Positions 16,438 to 23,231 of a stretch of DNA of 23,231 nucleotides are shown here, in pieces (position 1 is the stretch's first letter; every line of letters begins with the position of its first letter). The stretch is from CAWFGW01 sp963815495. Its GTDB lineage: Bacteria > Bacteroidota > Bacteroidia > Cytophagales > JAAEPT01. The notes beneath the pieces were generated by a model. That model made no database searches, was not told where the DNA came from, and saw only the letters and a list, made by a program, of their open reading frames with translations. The position numbers and the translations under genes are program-made. The DNA is taken from contig CAWFGW010000024.1 in the NCBI GenBank assembly GCA_963815495.1, positions 1-23,231 on the forward strand, read 5' to 3'.

Positions 16438-17703
16438 ATGCCATCAACTTTACCACTTGCTGAACGACTTCGCCCTACTTCTTTAGATACCTTTATTGGT
16501 CAAAAACACTTGGTAGGAAAAGGAAGTGTACTCAGGAAAATAATAGAAAGTGGTGCCATTCCTTCAATGATTTTTTGGGGACCTCCGGGTGTTGGGAAAA
16601 CGACCTTAGCAAACATTATTGCTAACACCACCAAACATCGATTTTTTACATTAAGCGCTGTTTCTTCTGGTGTAAAAGACATCCGTGATGTCATTTCTCA
16701 AGCGGGTGGCCTAACCAAAACCATTTTATTCATTGATGAAATCCATCGCTTCAGTAAAAGTCAACAAGATGCCTTGTTGGGTGCTGTGGAAAAAGGAATT
16801 ATAAAATTAATTGGTGCAACAACGGAGAACCCTTCCTTTGAGGTAAACTCTGCGTTGCTTTCTCGCTGTCAAGTGTATACTTTAAAATCACTTAGAAGAA
16901 GATGACTTAAAAGGTTTGTTGCAAAGTGCACTTACCACAGATGTAGAACTGAAGAAAAAAAAGGTAACTATCAAGGAATATGAGGCACTTTTTCAAATTT
17001 CAGGTGGTGATGCACGAAGGTTGCTCAACCTACTCGATTTAGTAATTGAAAATATTGAGTCTGAAAAAATCAACATCACAAATGACTTGGTTATTGAAAT
17101 TGCACAACAAGCCACTGTTCGGTATGATAAAAATGGTGACATGCATTATGACATCATTTCCGCATTTATTAAATCGATAAGAGGAAGTGACCCCAATGCA
17201 GCAGTCTATTGGTTAGCACGTATGATTGAAGGCGGAGAAGATCCCAAGTTTATTGCCCGCAGATTATTAATCTCTGCATCAGAAGATATTGGCAATGCCA
17301 ACCCTACGGCACTAGTCATGGCAACTAATTGTTTTCAAGCAGTAAGTGTTATTGGTTACCCCGAAGCACGAATTATTTTATCGCAAACCACTACTTATTT
17401 AGCTTCTTCACCTAAAAGTAATGCAGCATATCTGGCTATTAATCATGCTGTAGGACTTGTAAAAGAATTAGGCAATTTGGAAGTCCCTTTACATTTACGC
17501 GGAGGTTACACCAAATTAAATAAAGACATGGGATACGGGAAGGGTATAAATATGCACACGATTACCCTAGTAGCTTTGTAAAGCAGGAGTATATGCCCAA
17601 AGCACTCGAAGGAAAAAAATTGTATAACCCGAAAGCAAACGCTCGAGAAGATGAATTAAGAACGCGATTAAAGCGATTGTGGGAGGCTAAGTATGGGTAT
17701 TGA
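16438..17703 (+). CDS. rarA: Replication-associated recombination protein A (AAA ATPase), two apparent frameshifts
   Basis: Three frames together give about 421 residues, the normal RarA/MgsA length. RarA is a clamp-loader-like AAA+ ATPase acting at stalled replication forks. Part 1 has RPTSLDTFIGQ, Walker A GPPGVGKTT, Walker B LFIDEIHRF, GATTENPSFEVN and LSRCQVYTLKSL. It then runs out of frame at 16894: CTT-A-GAA GAA GAT GAC reads LEEDD if one base is dropped. Part 2 (from about 16895) carries GGDARRLLNLLD, IARRLLISASEDIG and LRGGYTKLNKDMGYGKG. One base is missing near 17545; adding it restores GYKYAHDYPSSFVKQEYMPKALEGKK (given as region 17543-17620), ending RLWEAKYGY at TGA 17701-17703. The +1 and -1 changes cancel overall. 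Convergent with cdaA; no clear terminator between them. Confidence 0.92.
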
Positions 17704-17800
17704 GTAGAGTAGTGAGACTTTTACAAAGTGTTGGGAGGACATAAAGTTAGCTTTAATCTAAAAACTAATACCTAACAGCTCAAAACACTAATCTTCCTCT

Positions 17801-18586
17801 TCATAAAGAAACGTCAGCATTCTTGAACGTGAGTCGAGCCGAATCTAGGTTATCATGCATTTTACCATCTACAGCCAGAGACATCTTCCCATTTTCTTCA
17901 GAAACAACCACAACCACACTGTCTGTTTCCATGCTCAGTCCCACCGCAGCACGGTGACGCATTCCAAATTCTGCTGGAAGGGATTCATCATCTGAAACGG
18001 GAAAAATACATCGCGCAAATTTTATTCGCCCTTTGGTAATAATAATACCGCCATCATGTAAGGGGCTTGTTTTATTAAAAAGTGCCACTAACAATCGCTT
18101 AGAAAGCACTCCATCAATTAAATCTCCACTTGAGCCGTATGAATCCAGTTCATCATCTTTTGAAAAAGCAATCAACGCCCCTGTTTTGGTGATTGATAAT
18201 TCCTTGGCTGCCTTAATCATGATATTGATGTCGGCATGTTCTTCCTGAATGGTTTTTTGGAATAAATGTTTTAAGTTTTTATTCCCGAAGATGGTATTTC
18301 GACCTAAAATGAGGAGAAACTTTCTTATTTCCTGTTGAAAAAGAATGACGGTGGCTAACACGCCTGCACCCACAAATTGCCCCAAAATGCTCGTCAATAA
18401 TTTCATCTGAAAGACATCAACTAACCGATACATCAAATAAATAATGAGCATCCCCGTAAAAATATTAATCGCAACCGTACCGCTAATCAATTTGTACAAC
18501 TGGTACAATAAATATGCTACGAGTAACACATCTAAGATATCTACCACCGAAAAATGTAAGAAGCCGATTTTTAATAAAAGGATCAT
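17801..18586 (-). CDS. cdaA: Diadenylate cyclase CdaA, C-terminus possibly frameshifted
   Basis: 261 residues as read. CdaA makes c-di-AMP from two ATP at the cytoplasmic face of the membrane. Three membrane segments occupy residues 5-85 (start LLLKIGFLHFSVVDILDVLL). The DisA_N cyclase domain follows, with LHDGG (D178; most cyclases have DGA) and GMRHRAAVG (R210-H211-R212). Expected C-termini follow a pattern like DGxLxxxLxxxxLRxxL; here it reads DNLDSARLTFKNADVSL. Dropping one A at 17830 gives DNLDSARLRSRMLTFLYEEED ending at 17788, which fits better. The gene overlaps folP by 4 bases (ATGA), so the two are one operon and coupled in translation. This folP-cdaA order is common in Bacteroidota. 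Confidence 0.93.
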   Translation of the reverse strand: MILLLKIGFLHFSVVDILDVLLVAYLLYQLYKLISGTVAINIFTGMLIIYLMYRLVDVFQMKLLTSILGQFVGAGVLATVILFQQEIRKFLLILGRNTIFGNKNLKHLFQKTIQEEHADINIMIKAAKELSITKTGALIAFSKDDELDSYGSSGDLIDGVLSKRLLVALFNKTSPLHDGGIIITKGRIKFARCIFPVSDDESLPAEFGMRHRAAVGLSMETDSVVVVVSEENGKMSLAVDGKMHDNLDSARLTFKNADVSL

Positions 18587-19386
18587 AGGATTGTTGCTTG
18601 CACTAAGGTAATAGTTTCTTTGGCCTCTTGCACATCATGGGCTCTTAAAATATTCGCGCCTTTTTGTATCGCGATGGCATGAAGTGCCGTTGTGCCATTT
18701 AATGCTTGTGCTGGGGTTATTCCTAATTTTTTATAAATCATGGATTTACGAGAAATTCCCACTAGTAATGGAAAACCCAACTTCTTGAACTTCTCCATTT
18801 GCGCTATTAACTTATAATTCTGTTCCAATGTTTTAGCAAAGCCAAAGCCTGGGTCAATAATTATTTTTGAGGTATCTCCAGAAAATCTATCCAACTGCAC
18901 GTTTAATTCCGTGATTACATCTTCCACCAAATTATGATAAGAGGTTTTTGTTTGCATGTTTTGTGAGGTGCCTCGCATGTGCATCAACACATAATACACT
19001 TTTGCTTGCGCTACAACATCCATCAAAGCTGGGTCTTGTGTACCTCCCGAAATGTCATTGATTATGTCCGCCCCTGCTTCAATAGCTACTTGAGCTACTT
19101 TCGAACGAAAGGTATCTACAGAAATATGTGTTGTTGGAAAAGCTAGTTTTACCGCTTTCAGAACGGGAATTACGCGTTTAATTTCTTCTTCTTCAGGTAT
19201 ATTTGTAGCCCCTGGCCGCGAAGAATATCCCCCAATATCAATAATGGTAGCACCTTCCTCAACCATTTTTCGCACTTGAACTAAAGCTTTTTCTAGCGAA
19301 TCAAAATTTCCACCATCAAAAAAAGAGTCTGGGGTGGTATTTAAAATCCCCATGACTAAAGGTGAAGAGAAATCGATTGTTTGCAT
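18583..19386 (-). CDS. folP: Dihydropteroate synthase
   Basis: 267 residues from the ATG at 19386; the frame extends two codons further to a TTG, which is unlikely to be used. It condenses dihydropterin pyrophosphate with p-aminobenzoate to form dihydropteroate in folate synthesis and is the sulfonamide target. Both family signatures are present: GILNTTPDSFFDGG and DIGGYSSRPGA. Also seen are DTFRS, NDISGG, DPGFGFAKTLEQN, GISRKS and the terminal RAHDV. It is complete. GTAATTTG ends three bases before the ATG, a weak relative of the -7 box. It is the first gene of the folP-cdaA operon and divergent from the DUF1599 gene, with only 89 bp between. Confidence 0.97.
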   Translation of the reverse strand: MQTIDFSSPLVMGILNTTPDSFFDGGNFDSLEKALVQVRKMVEEGATIIDIGGYSSRPGATNIPEEEEIKRVIPVLKAVKLAFPTTHISVDTFRSKVAQVAIEAGADIINDISGGTQDPALMDVVAQAKVYYVLMHMRGTSQNMQTKTSYHNLVEDVITELNVQLDRFSGDTSKIIIDPGFGFAKTLEQNYKLIAQMEKFKKLGFPLLVGISRKSMIYKKLGITPAQALNGTTALHAIAIQKGANILRAHDVQEAKETITLVQATIL

Positions 19387-19475
19387 GATCAAATTACCTC
19401 ATTTATGAATAAAAAAGCTAATTTAGCTCATGCATCATTTGCGTGTTAATTGATAGGAAAGTAAAATACACCTTT

Positions 19476-20024
19476 ATGAAAAACGATACCGTTGCGGAGT
19501 ACCAAGAAATAATCAATCAGTGCCGTGATATTTTTGTCAAGAAAACAAAAGACTATGGTACCGCATGGCGTATTTTAAGGTTACCTTCTATTACGGACCA
19601 AATTTTCATTAAAGCACAACGGATTCGTTCAATTCAAGAAAAAGGAGTGCAAAAAGTGCAAGAAGATATCGGTGGTGAGTTTATTGCGATTGTTAACTAT
19701 TGTGTAATGGCTCTAATACAACTTGAGCTTATCGGTGACGACCGAATGGAATTACCTGTAGACGAGACACAACAACTCTACGAAAAACATGTTGGCTTGA
19801 CCATGGATTTGTTGATGAATAAAAATCACGATTATGGTGAAGCCTGGAGAGATATGCGCATAAGCTCAATTACAGATATCATTCTGATGAAGCTATTTAG
19901 AACCAAACAAATTGAAGACAATCAGGGTAAAACGCTCATCTCTGAAGGGGTTGATGCTAATTACCAAGACATGATTAATTATGCGGTCTTTTCTTTAATT
20001 AAGTTGAACAACGGAGAAAAATAA
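19476..20024 (+). CDS. DUF1599 tandem-repeat protein
   Basis: 182 residues from the ATG at 19476; an upstream in-frame GTG at 19443 would add 11 residues and is less likely. It consists of two copies of one ~80-residue helical unit: Y..I..QCRDIFVKKTKDYGTAWRILR..SITDQI and Y...VGLTMDLLMNKNHDYGEAWRDMR..SITDII, each followed by a long helix ending NYCVMALIQL / NYAVFSLIKL. DUF1599 is a family of unknown biochemical function; the KxxDYGxAWRxxR motif in each copy is reminiscent of nucleotide-binding all-alpha proteins, which is inference. No signal peptide. The stop is 1 bp before the start of the next gene, so it leads a tight operon. Confidence 0.9.
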   Translation: MKNDTVAEYQEIINQCRDIFVKKTKDYGTAWRILRLPSITDQIFIKAQRIRSIQEKGVQKVQEDIGGEFIAIVNYCVMALIQLELIGDDRMELPVDETQQLYEKHVGLTMDLLMNKNHDYGEAWRDMRISSITDIILMKLFRTKQIEDNQGKTLISEGVDANYQDMINYAVFSLIKLNNGEK

Positions 20025-20025
20025 C

Positions 20026-21120
20026 ATGAAAATATTAGCAAATATTTCACGAGTAATTGTAGGGTTATTATTCATCATTTCAGGGTTTGTAAAAATTGTT
20101 GACCCCATAGGCACAGCCATCAAACTGGACGAATATTTTGTTGTTTTCAGTGACAACTTTTCTCCCATTTTCGAAATTTTCATTCCACATGTAGTGACGT
20201 TGAGTGTATTAATTACCGCTTTGGAAATCATTTTAGGTGTTGCTTTATTGTTTTTATTTCAGCCTAAAACCACCATCACACTACTTTTTGCTCAGATTCT
20301 CTTTTTTACCTTCCTTACTTTTTATTCTGCTGTAACGGGTGAAGTTACAGACTGCGGTTGTTTTGGGGATGCAATGCCACTAACTCCTTGGCAATCCTTT
20401 TATAAGGATTTAGCTTTACTGGTTTTAGTCATCATACTATTCATTTATCGAAAAAAATTTAAACCCGAATTTGATAATAAAATCGGTTTTGGTGTGGTCG
20501 CTGTTACCACCATAGCTTGTTTGATTTTTGCAAAATACAACCTTGATCATTTGCCCGTAATTGACTTTAGACCTTATAAAATCGGGAGCAACATTTCACA
20601 AAAGCGAAAAGATGGTAAGCCTGGAGTCATTCATTATCGCATGAAAAAAAACGGGGAAGAAAAATTGTTTGAAACATATCCTACAGAAGGTGGATGGACT
20701 TATGTGGACTATGTGACTGTGAAAGAACCTGAGCTTCCATCGATAAGTGATTTTAATATATTTGATGCTGATGGCAATGAAACTACGGATGAAGTTCTAA
20801 CTGGTAATCAGATTTTAATTATTTCCCAAAAAACGGATGCCATCACAAAAGAACAACTAGCTGATTTGACGATTCTTGCGAAAGATGGATTAGCAAAAAA
20901 TACAAAAATAGCCTTATTAACAGGCTCTGGGTTTGAAAAAGGCAATGCCCTTTTGGAAAAAATGGGCTTGGAAATGCCTGTTTATGTCATTGACGAAGTA
21001 GTTATTAAAGCTATGATTCGCTCAAATCCTGGAATTATGATTTTAAATGATGGTGTCGTTCGAGGTAAATGGCACATCAACGATACACCTGCCCTAACTG
21101 ATATTGAAGTATTATTTTAA
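20026..21120 (+). CDS. DoxX/MauE-like membrane protein with C-terminal thioredoxin-like region (BT_3928 type)
   Basis: 364 residues. Residues 1-150 hold four membrane segments of the DoxX/MauE type (VGLLFIISGFVKIVDP is the usual opening of the family). The motif DCGCFGD (109-115) is a conserved CxC between segments, of the kind found in redox-linked MauE/DoxX proteins. A fifth membrane segment lies near 152-172. Residues 180-364 form a soluble domain at the outer face with a thioredoxin-like outline but no CxxC. The role is unknown; handling of disulfides or small oxidants at the envelope is an inference. Start 1 bp after the DUF1599 stop, and the next gene starts directly after its stop; this order of DUF1599 gene then BT_3928-type gene is common in Bacteroidota. 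Confidence 0.85.
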   Translation: MKILANISRVIVGLLFIISGFVKIVDPIGTAIKLDEYFVVFSDNFSPIFEIFIPHVVTLSVLITALEIILGVALLFLFQPKTTITLLFAQILFFTFLTFYSAVTGEVTDCGCFGDAMPLTPWQSFYKDLALLVLVIILFIYRKKFKPEFDNKIGFGVVAVTTIACLIFAKYNLDHLPVIDFRPYKIGSNISQKRKDGKPGVIHYRMKKNGEEKLFETYPTEGGWTYVDYVTVKEPELPSISDFNIFDADGNETTDEVLTGNQILIISQKTDAITKEQLADLTILAKDGLAKNTKIALLTGSGFEKGNALLEKMGLEMPVYVIDEVVIKAMIRSNPGIMILNDGVVRGKWHINDTPALTDIEVLF

Positions 21121-22176
21121 GTGATAAAATTCCTCTTCAAACGGCTGATAAACGGACTTTCCATTGTGTTGGGAGTAATATGCATTGTCTTCTTTTTATT
21201 TCAAGTTTTGCCAGGTGACCCCGTAGAAATGATGATGGGTCAGCGTGCTGATGAAGCCACTCGTAAAGCTATTATAGAAGAATACCATCTCGACAAATCA
21301 AAACCGACACAGTTACTTTATTATATCAATGACCTATCCCCATTAGCTTTTCACGAAGCAACTGAAGCTAATCAAGAAAAATACAATTACACCTCATTGA
21401 TTTCTTTTGGCGAAACAGATTTTGTAGTCAAAAAACCCTTTTTAGGAAAATCATATCAAAGCAATCGAGTTGTCAATGAAATAGTCGTGGAAGGCTTTCA
21501 AGGCACCTTTTGGCTAGCCATTTCTGCCATGTTATTGGCCTGTTTATTGGGCATTACGATGGGGATTTTCTCAGCGCTTTACCACAACACCTGGATTGAC
21601 CGTGTGTTAGTCACTGGTTCGGTTGTAGGAATTTCTGCTCCCTCTTTTGTGGCTGGTACGTTGATAGCTTATGTATTTGCCTTTCTATTACACGATTATA
21701 CTGGATTAAATTTAACGGGTTATCTGTTTGAGATAGACCCTTTCAAAGGGGAAGTATTACAACTTAAAAACTTGATTTTACCCGCAATTACTTTAGGGAT
21801 TCGTCCGTTAGCAATTATAACGCAACTTACTCGCAGCACCATGTTAGAGGTGATGCAAGCAGACTACATTCGCACTGCAAGGGCAAAAGGCTTGTCAGAA
21901 AACACTATAGTCTGGAAACATGCTTTGAAAAACGCTTTAAACCCAGTAATAACTGCTGTCTCTGGTTGGTTTGCTTCACTATTAGCTGGTGCTTTTTTTA
22001 TTGAATATATTTTCAGTTGGAAAGGTTTGGGATTGATTACAATTAATGCCGTTTTCAAACTCGACTTACCCGTGATTATGGGAAGCACCTTATTCATCGC
22101 CTGTATTTTTGTAGTCATCACCGTTTTTGTTGACATACTTTATGGAATTGTTGACCCGAGGGTGAAGTTGGGGTAA
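21121..22176 (+). CDS. ABC transporter permease, DppB/OppB family
   Basis: 351 residues, start GTG at 21121 directly after the TAA of the previous gene. It is an inner-membrane subunit of a peptide/nickel-type ABC importer. It opens with the family's FLFKRLINGLSIVLGVICIVF and LPGDPVEMMMG. The BPD_transp_1 core has six membrane segments, and the EAA loop that contacts the ATPase is IRTARAKGLSENTIVWKH near residue 250, followed by ALNPVI and GAFFIEYIFSWKGLG. About 70 residues between segments 1 and 2 form the usual periplasmic loop. A partner permease (DppC-like) and the ATPases would be expected next, but the repeat/RAYT module follows. The gene ends normally (DPRVKLG), so it is not truncated. 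Confidence 0.93.
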   Translation: MIKFLFKRLINGLSIVLGVICIVFFLFQVLPGDPVEMMMGQRADEATRKAIIEEYHLDKSKPTQLLYYINDLSPLAFHEATEANQEKYNYTSLISFGETDFVVKKPFLGKSYQSNRVVNEIVVEGFQGTFWLAISAMLLACLLGITMGIFSALYHNTWIDRVLVTGSVVGISAPSFVAGTLIAYVFAFLLHDYTGLNLTGYLFEIDPFKGEVLQLKNLILPAITLGIRPLAIITQLTRSTMLEVMQADYIRTARAKGLSENTIVWKHALKNALNPVITAVSGWFASLLAGAFFIEYIFSWKGLGLITINAVFKLDLPVIMGSTLFIACIFVVITVFVDILYGIVDPRVKLG

Positions 22177-22188
22177 CGAGTGTTAAAT

Positions 22189-22249
22189 GGCGAGACAGAG
22201 TCTCTCCTTTCATTGTTCATCCGTAGAGCGCTTCGCTAACTCTACGGAT
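22189..22249 (+). repeat. Hairpin repeat copy 1 (REP-like)
   Basis: Head GGCGAGACAGAGTCT (22189-22203, itself a small GAGAC-AGA-GTCTC hairpin), then TTTCATTG, then a 10-bp stem ATCCGTAGAG (22219-22228) / CTCTACGGAT (22240-22249) with an 11-base loop. It begins 12 bp after the permease stop. An inverted copy lies at 22563-22624. Confidence 0.85.
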
Positions 22250-22267
22250 AGGGTATATATAGAAAAT

Positions 22268-22570
22268 ATGAGAGTAATAATTTTGTTATTACTATTATCG
22301 TTTCTTTTATCTTTTTTATTTCTGATTTGGCTAATTGGGTGTCAGAATGTGGGGTTGGAATCAATTGATATATATGTTAATGGTGTATATTTCGTAATCC
22401 CACCATTTCAGATCTTTACTTATCTTTATTTTTTAAATTTAACTATCATTTTTCTGATCAAGAAGCGTTGGAGATCTAGTAAGTCTAGTATCGATCACTA
22501 TATATTAATTGGATCTTTTGCTATAATTTTATCTGGGTTATTTTATACAATAGTATTAATCTCTTCGTAG
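22268..22570 (+). CDS. Small three-segment membrane protein between inverted repeats
   Basis: 100 residues from the ATG at 22268. The frame is open back to an ATG at 22187, but those 27 residues would be read from inside the repeat and look non-coding. Three hydrophobic segments: MRVIILLLLLSFLLSFLF at the start, YFLNLTIIFLI in the middle, and YILIGSFAIILSGLFYTIVL at the end, with a positive KKRWRSSKSS loop between the last two. There is no catalytic motif and I recognise no family. It has lower GC than the repeats around it. The stop TAG (22568-22570) lies within the stem of the right-hand repeat, so gene and repeat are physically joined. Expression is unproven; it could be a chance frame, but strong hydrophobic periodicity argues for a real gene. 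Confidence 0.55.
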   Translation: MRVIILLLLLSFLLSFLFLIWLIGCQNVGLESIDIYVNGVYFVIPPFQIFTYLYFLNLTIIFLIKKRWRSSKSSIDHYILIGSFAIILSGLFYTIVLISS

Positions 22571-22624
22571 AGTTCAAGAAGTGGCTCTACGAAGTTCCAA
22601 TGAAAAGATAGACTCTGTCTCGCC
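22563..22624 (-). repeat. Hairpin repeat copy 2 (inverted)
   Basis: Read on the minus strand it starts with the identical 15-base head GGCGAGACAGAGTCT (22624-22610), then TTTTCATTG, then stem CTTCGTAGAG / CTCTACGAAG (22594-22585 and 22572-22563). About 33 of the first 40 positions equal copy 1. Stem base pairs differ from copy 1 in a compensatory way. Confidence 0.85.
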
Positions 22625-22660
22625 TACCAGAAACCAAATTTTTAACTTAAACTAATTTTT

Positions 22661-23215
22661 ATGTCTACCGAAAGATACCAAATTAGAGACCAATACGCCA
22701 TTCATTTTGTCACATTTACTGTGGTGGAATGGGTAGATGTTTTTACAAGAAGAGAATATGCAGACATCTTAATTGATAGTCTCATTTTTAGCCAAAAGAA
22801 CAAAGGTTTGAAAATTCATGCTTGGTGTATTATGAGTAACCATGCCCATTTGATGCTTTCAACCGATGGAAGAAACATCTTGTCTGATGTTTTAAGAGAT
22901 GTAAAGAAATTCACTTCTACCCAAATCACCAATGCTATTGTGACTAACAAAAATGAAAGCCGTAGAAATTGGATAGTTTGGATATTTAAAAGTGCTGGAG
23001 AGAAAAACTATCGAAATAACACTTTTCAGTTTTGGAGACAAGAAAATCATCCTGTAGAATGTTCAACGAAAGAAATTTTAGACTCCAAACTGAAGTACAT
23101 TCATGAAAACCCGCTCCGCGCTGGTATTGTTAGAAATGAGTGGGATTATTTGTATTCCAGCGCGATTGACTATTACTGTGATGGAAAAGGATTGATCGAC
23201 ATCGATTTTGTGTAG
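22661..23215 (+). CDS. REP-associated tyrosine transposase (RAYT), Y1/IS200-like
   Basis: 184 residues. Single-strand DNA transposase of the HUH family. The metal-binding HUH motif is NHAHLML (H61, H63), and the nucleophile is probably Y146 in LKYIHENPLRAGIV, the usual RAYT signature. The N-terminal FVTFTVVEWVDVFTR and the late WDYLYSSAIDYY also fit the family. All catalytic residues are present, so it could be active. RAYTs are usually single-copy, not flanked by classical IS ends, and act on REP hairpins nearby; here hairpin repeats lie upstream and apparently downstream. TAATTTTT precedes the ATG directly and may be a weak -7 box. Confidence 0.93.
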   Translation: MSTERYQIRDQYAIHFVTFTVVEWVDVFTRREYADILIDSLIFSQKNKGLKIHAWCIMSNHAHLMLSTDGRNILSDVLRDVKKFTSTQITNAIVTNKNESRRNWIVWIFKSAGEKNYRNNTFQFWRQENHPVECSTKEILDSKLKYIHENPLRAGIVRNEWDYLYSSAIDYYCDGKGLIDIDFV

Positions 23216-23223
23216 GTTTGAAA

Positions 23224-23231
23224 GGTGAGAC
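23224..23231 (+). repeat. Possible start of a third hairpin repeat copy, cut by window edge
   Basis: GGTGAGAC matches seven of the first eight bases of the repeat head (GGCGAGAC) and lies 8 bp after the RAYT stop. Only eight bases are visible, so this rests mainly on position. Confidence 0.4.

Larger units (their letters stand above)
22189..23231. mobile_element. Putative RAYT/REP module with membrane-protein cargo
   Basis: Order: hairpin repeat, small membrane gene, inverted hairpin repeat, RAYT transposase, start of a further repeat copy. The association of the repeat with a Y1 transposase fits a REP/RAYT system. The right end lies outside the window, so the extent is not known. Confidence 0.5.

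Noticed and set aside
17704..17718. GTAGAG and GAGAC words resembling parts of the right-end repeat
   Set aside because: Order and spacing differ from the repeat and there is no hairpin; chance match.
17704..17787. Possible terminator between rarA and cdaA
   Set aside because: Only short, widely spaced matches (AGTGTT/AACACT, GTTAG/CTAAC); no compact stem and no T run.
22187..22267. N-terminal extension of the small membrane protein from the ATG at 22187
   Set aside because: These codons lie mostly in the hairpin repeat; the residues are polar and unrelated to the membrane segments.
1..23231. CRISPR array, tRNA, rRNA or prophage
   Set aside because: No regularly spaced direct repeats, no cloverleaf or rRNA sequence recognised, and no phage structural genes seen.

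Overview
The window looks like chromosomal DNA from a low-GC Bacteroidota bacterium, probably Flavobacteriia or a close relative. The reasons are two surface proteins with C-terminal type IX secretion (T9SS) sorting domains, several promoter boxes fitting the Bacteroidota -7 consensus TAnnTTTG, few Shine-Dalgarno sequences, many small outer-membrane beta-barrel proteins, and Bacteroidota-type genes (DUF1599 tandem repeat protein, DoxX/MauE fusion, DUF4143 ATPase).

Layout. 1-1243 (-) is the 5' part of a T9SS cargo gene cut by the window edge. 1346-6089 (-) holds a 1320-residue SF1 helicase preceded by an outer-membrane barrel gene. 6237-8572 (+) holds rlmN, a small coupled gene and sucD, ending at a bidirectional terminator. 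8645-10741 (-) holds two paralogous small barrels and murB. 10815-11951 (-) is a DUF4143 AAA ATPase. 12086-14363 (-) is a second T9SS surface protein. 14436-15522 (-) is class II aldolase fbaA, and 15666-16349 (-) a secreted TPR protein. 16438-17703 (+) is rarA. 17801-19386 (-) is the folP-cdaA pair. 19476-22176 (+) is a tight run of DUF1599 protein, DoxX/thioredoxin-like protein and an ABC permease. The right end, 22189-23231, is an accessory module: two inverted copies of a hairpin repeat flank a small membrane-protein gene, followed by a REP-associated tyrosine transposase (RAYT) and the apparent start of a third repeat copy.

Two things stand out. First, the right-end RAYT/repeat module: the two repeat copies keep the same hairpin with compensatory base changes, so the folded form seems to matter. 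Second, between 14.3 and 17.8 kb there are five apparent single-base frame disruptions: the T9SS signal peptide, fbaA, rarA twice and the cdaA C-terminus. Four can be repaired by dropping one A. Unpolished sequencing error is the simplest explanation, because fbaA and cdaA are expected to be important, but the clustering deserves a raw-read check. Most other genes look like intact housekeeping genes.
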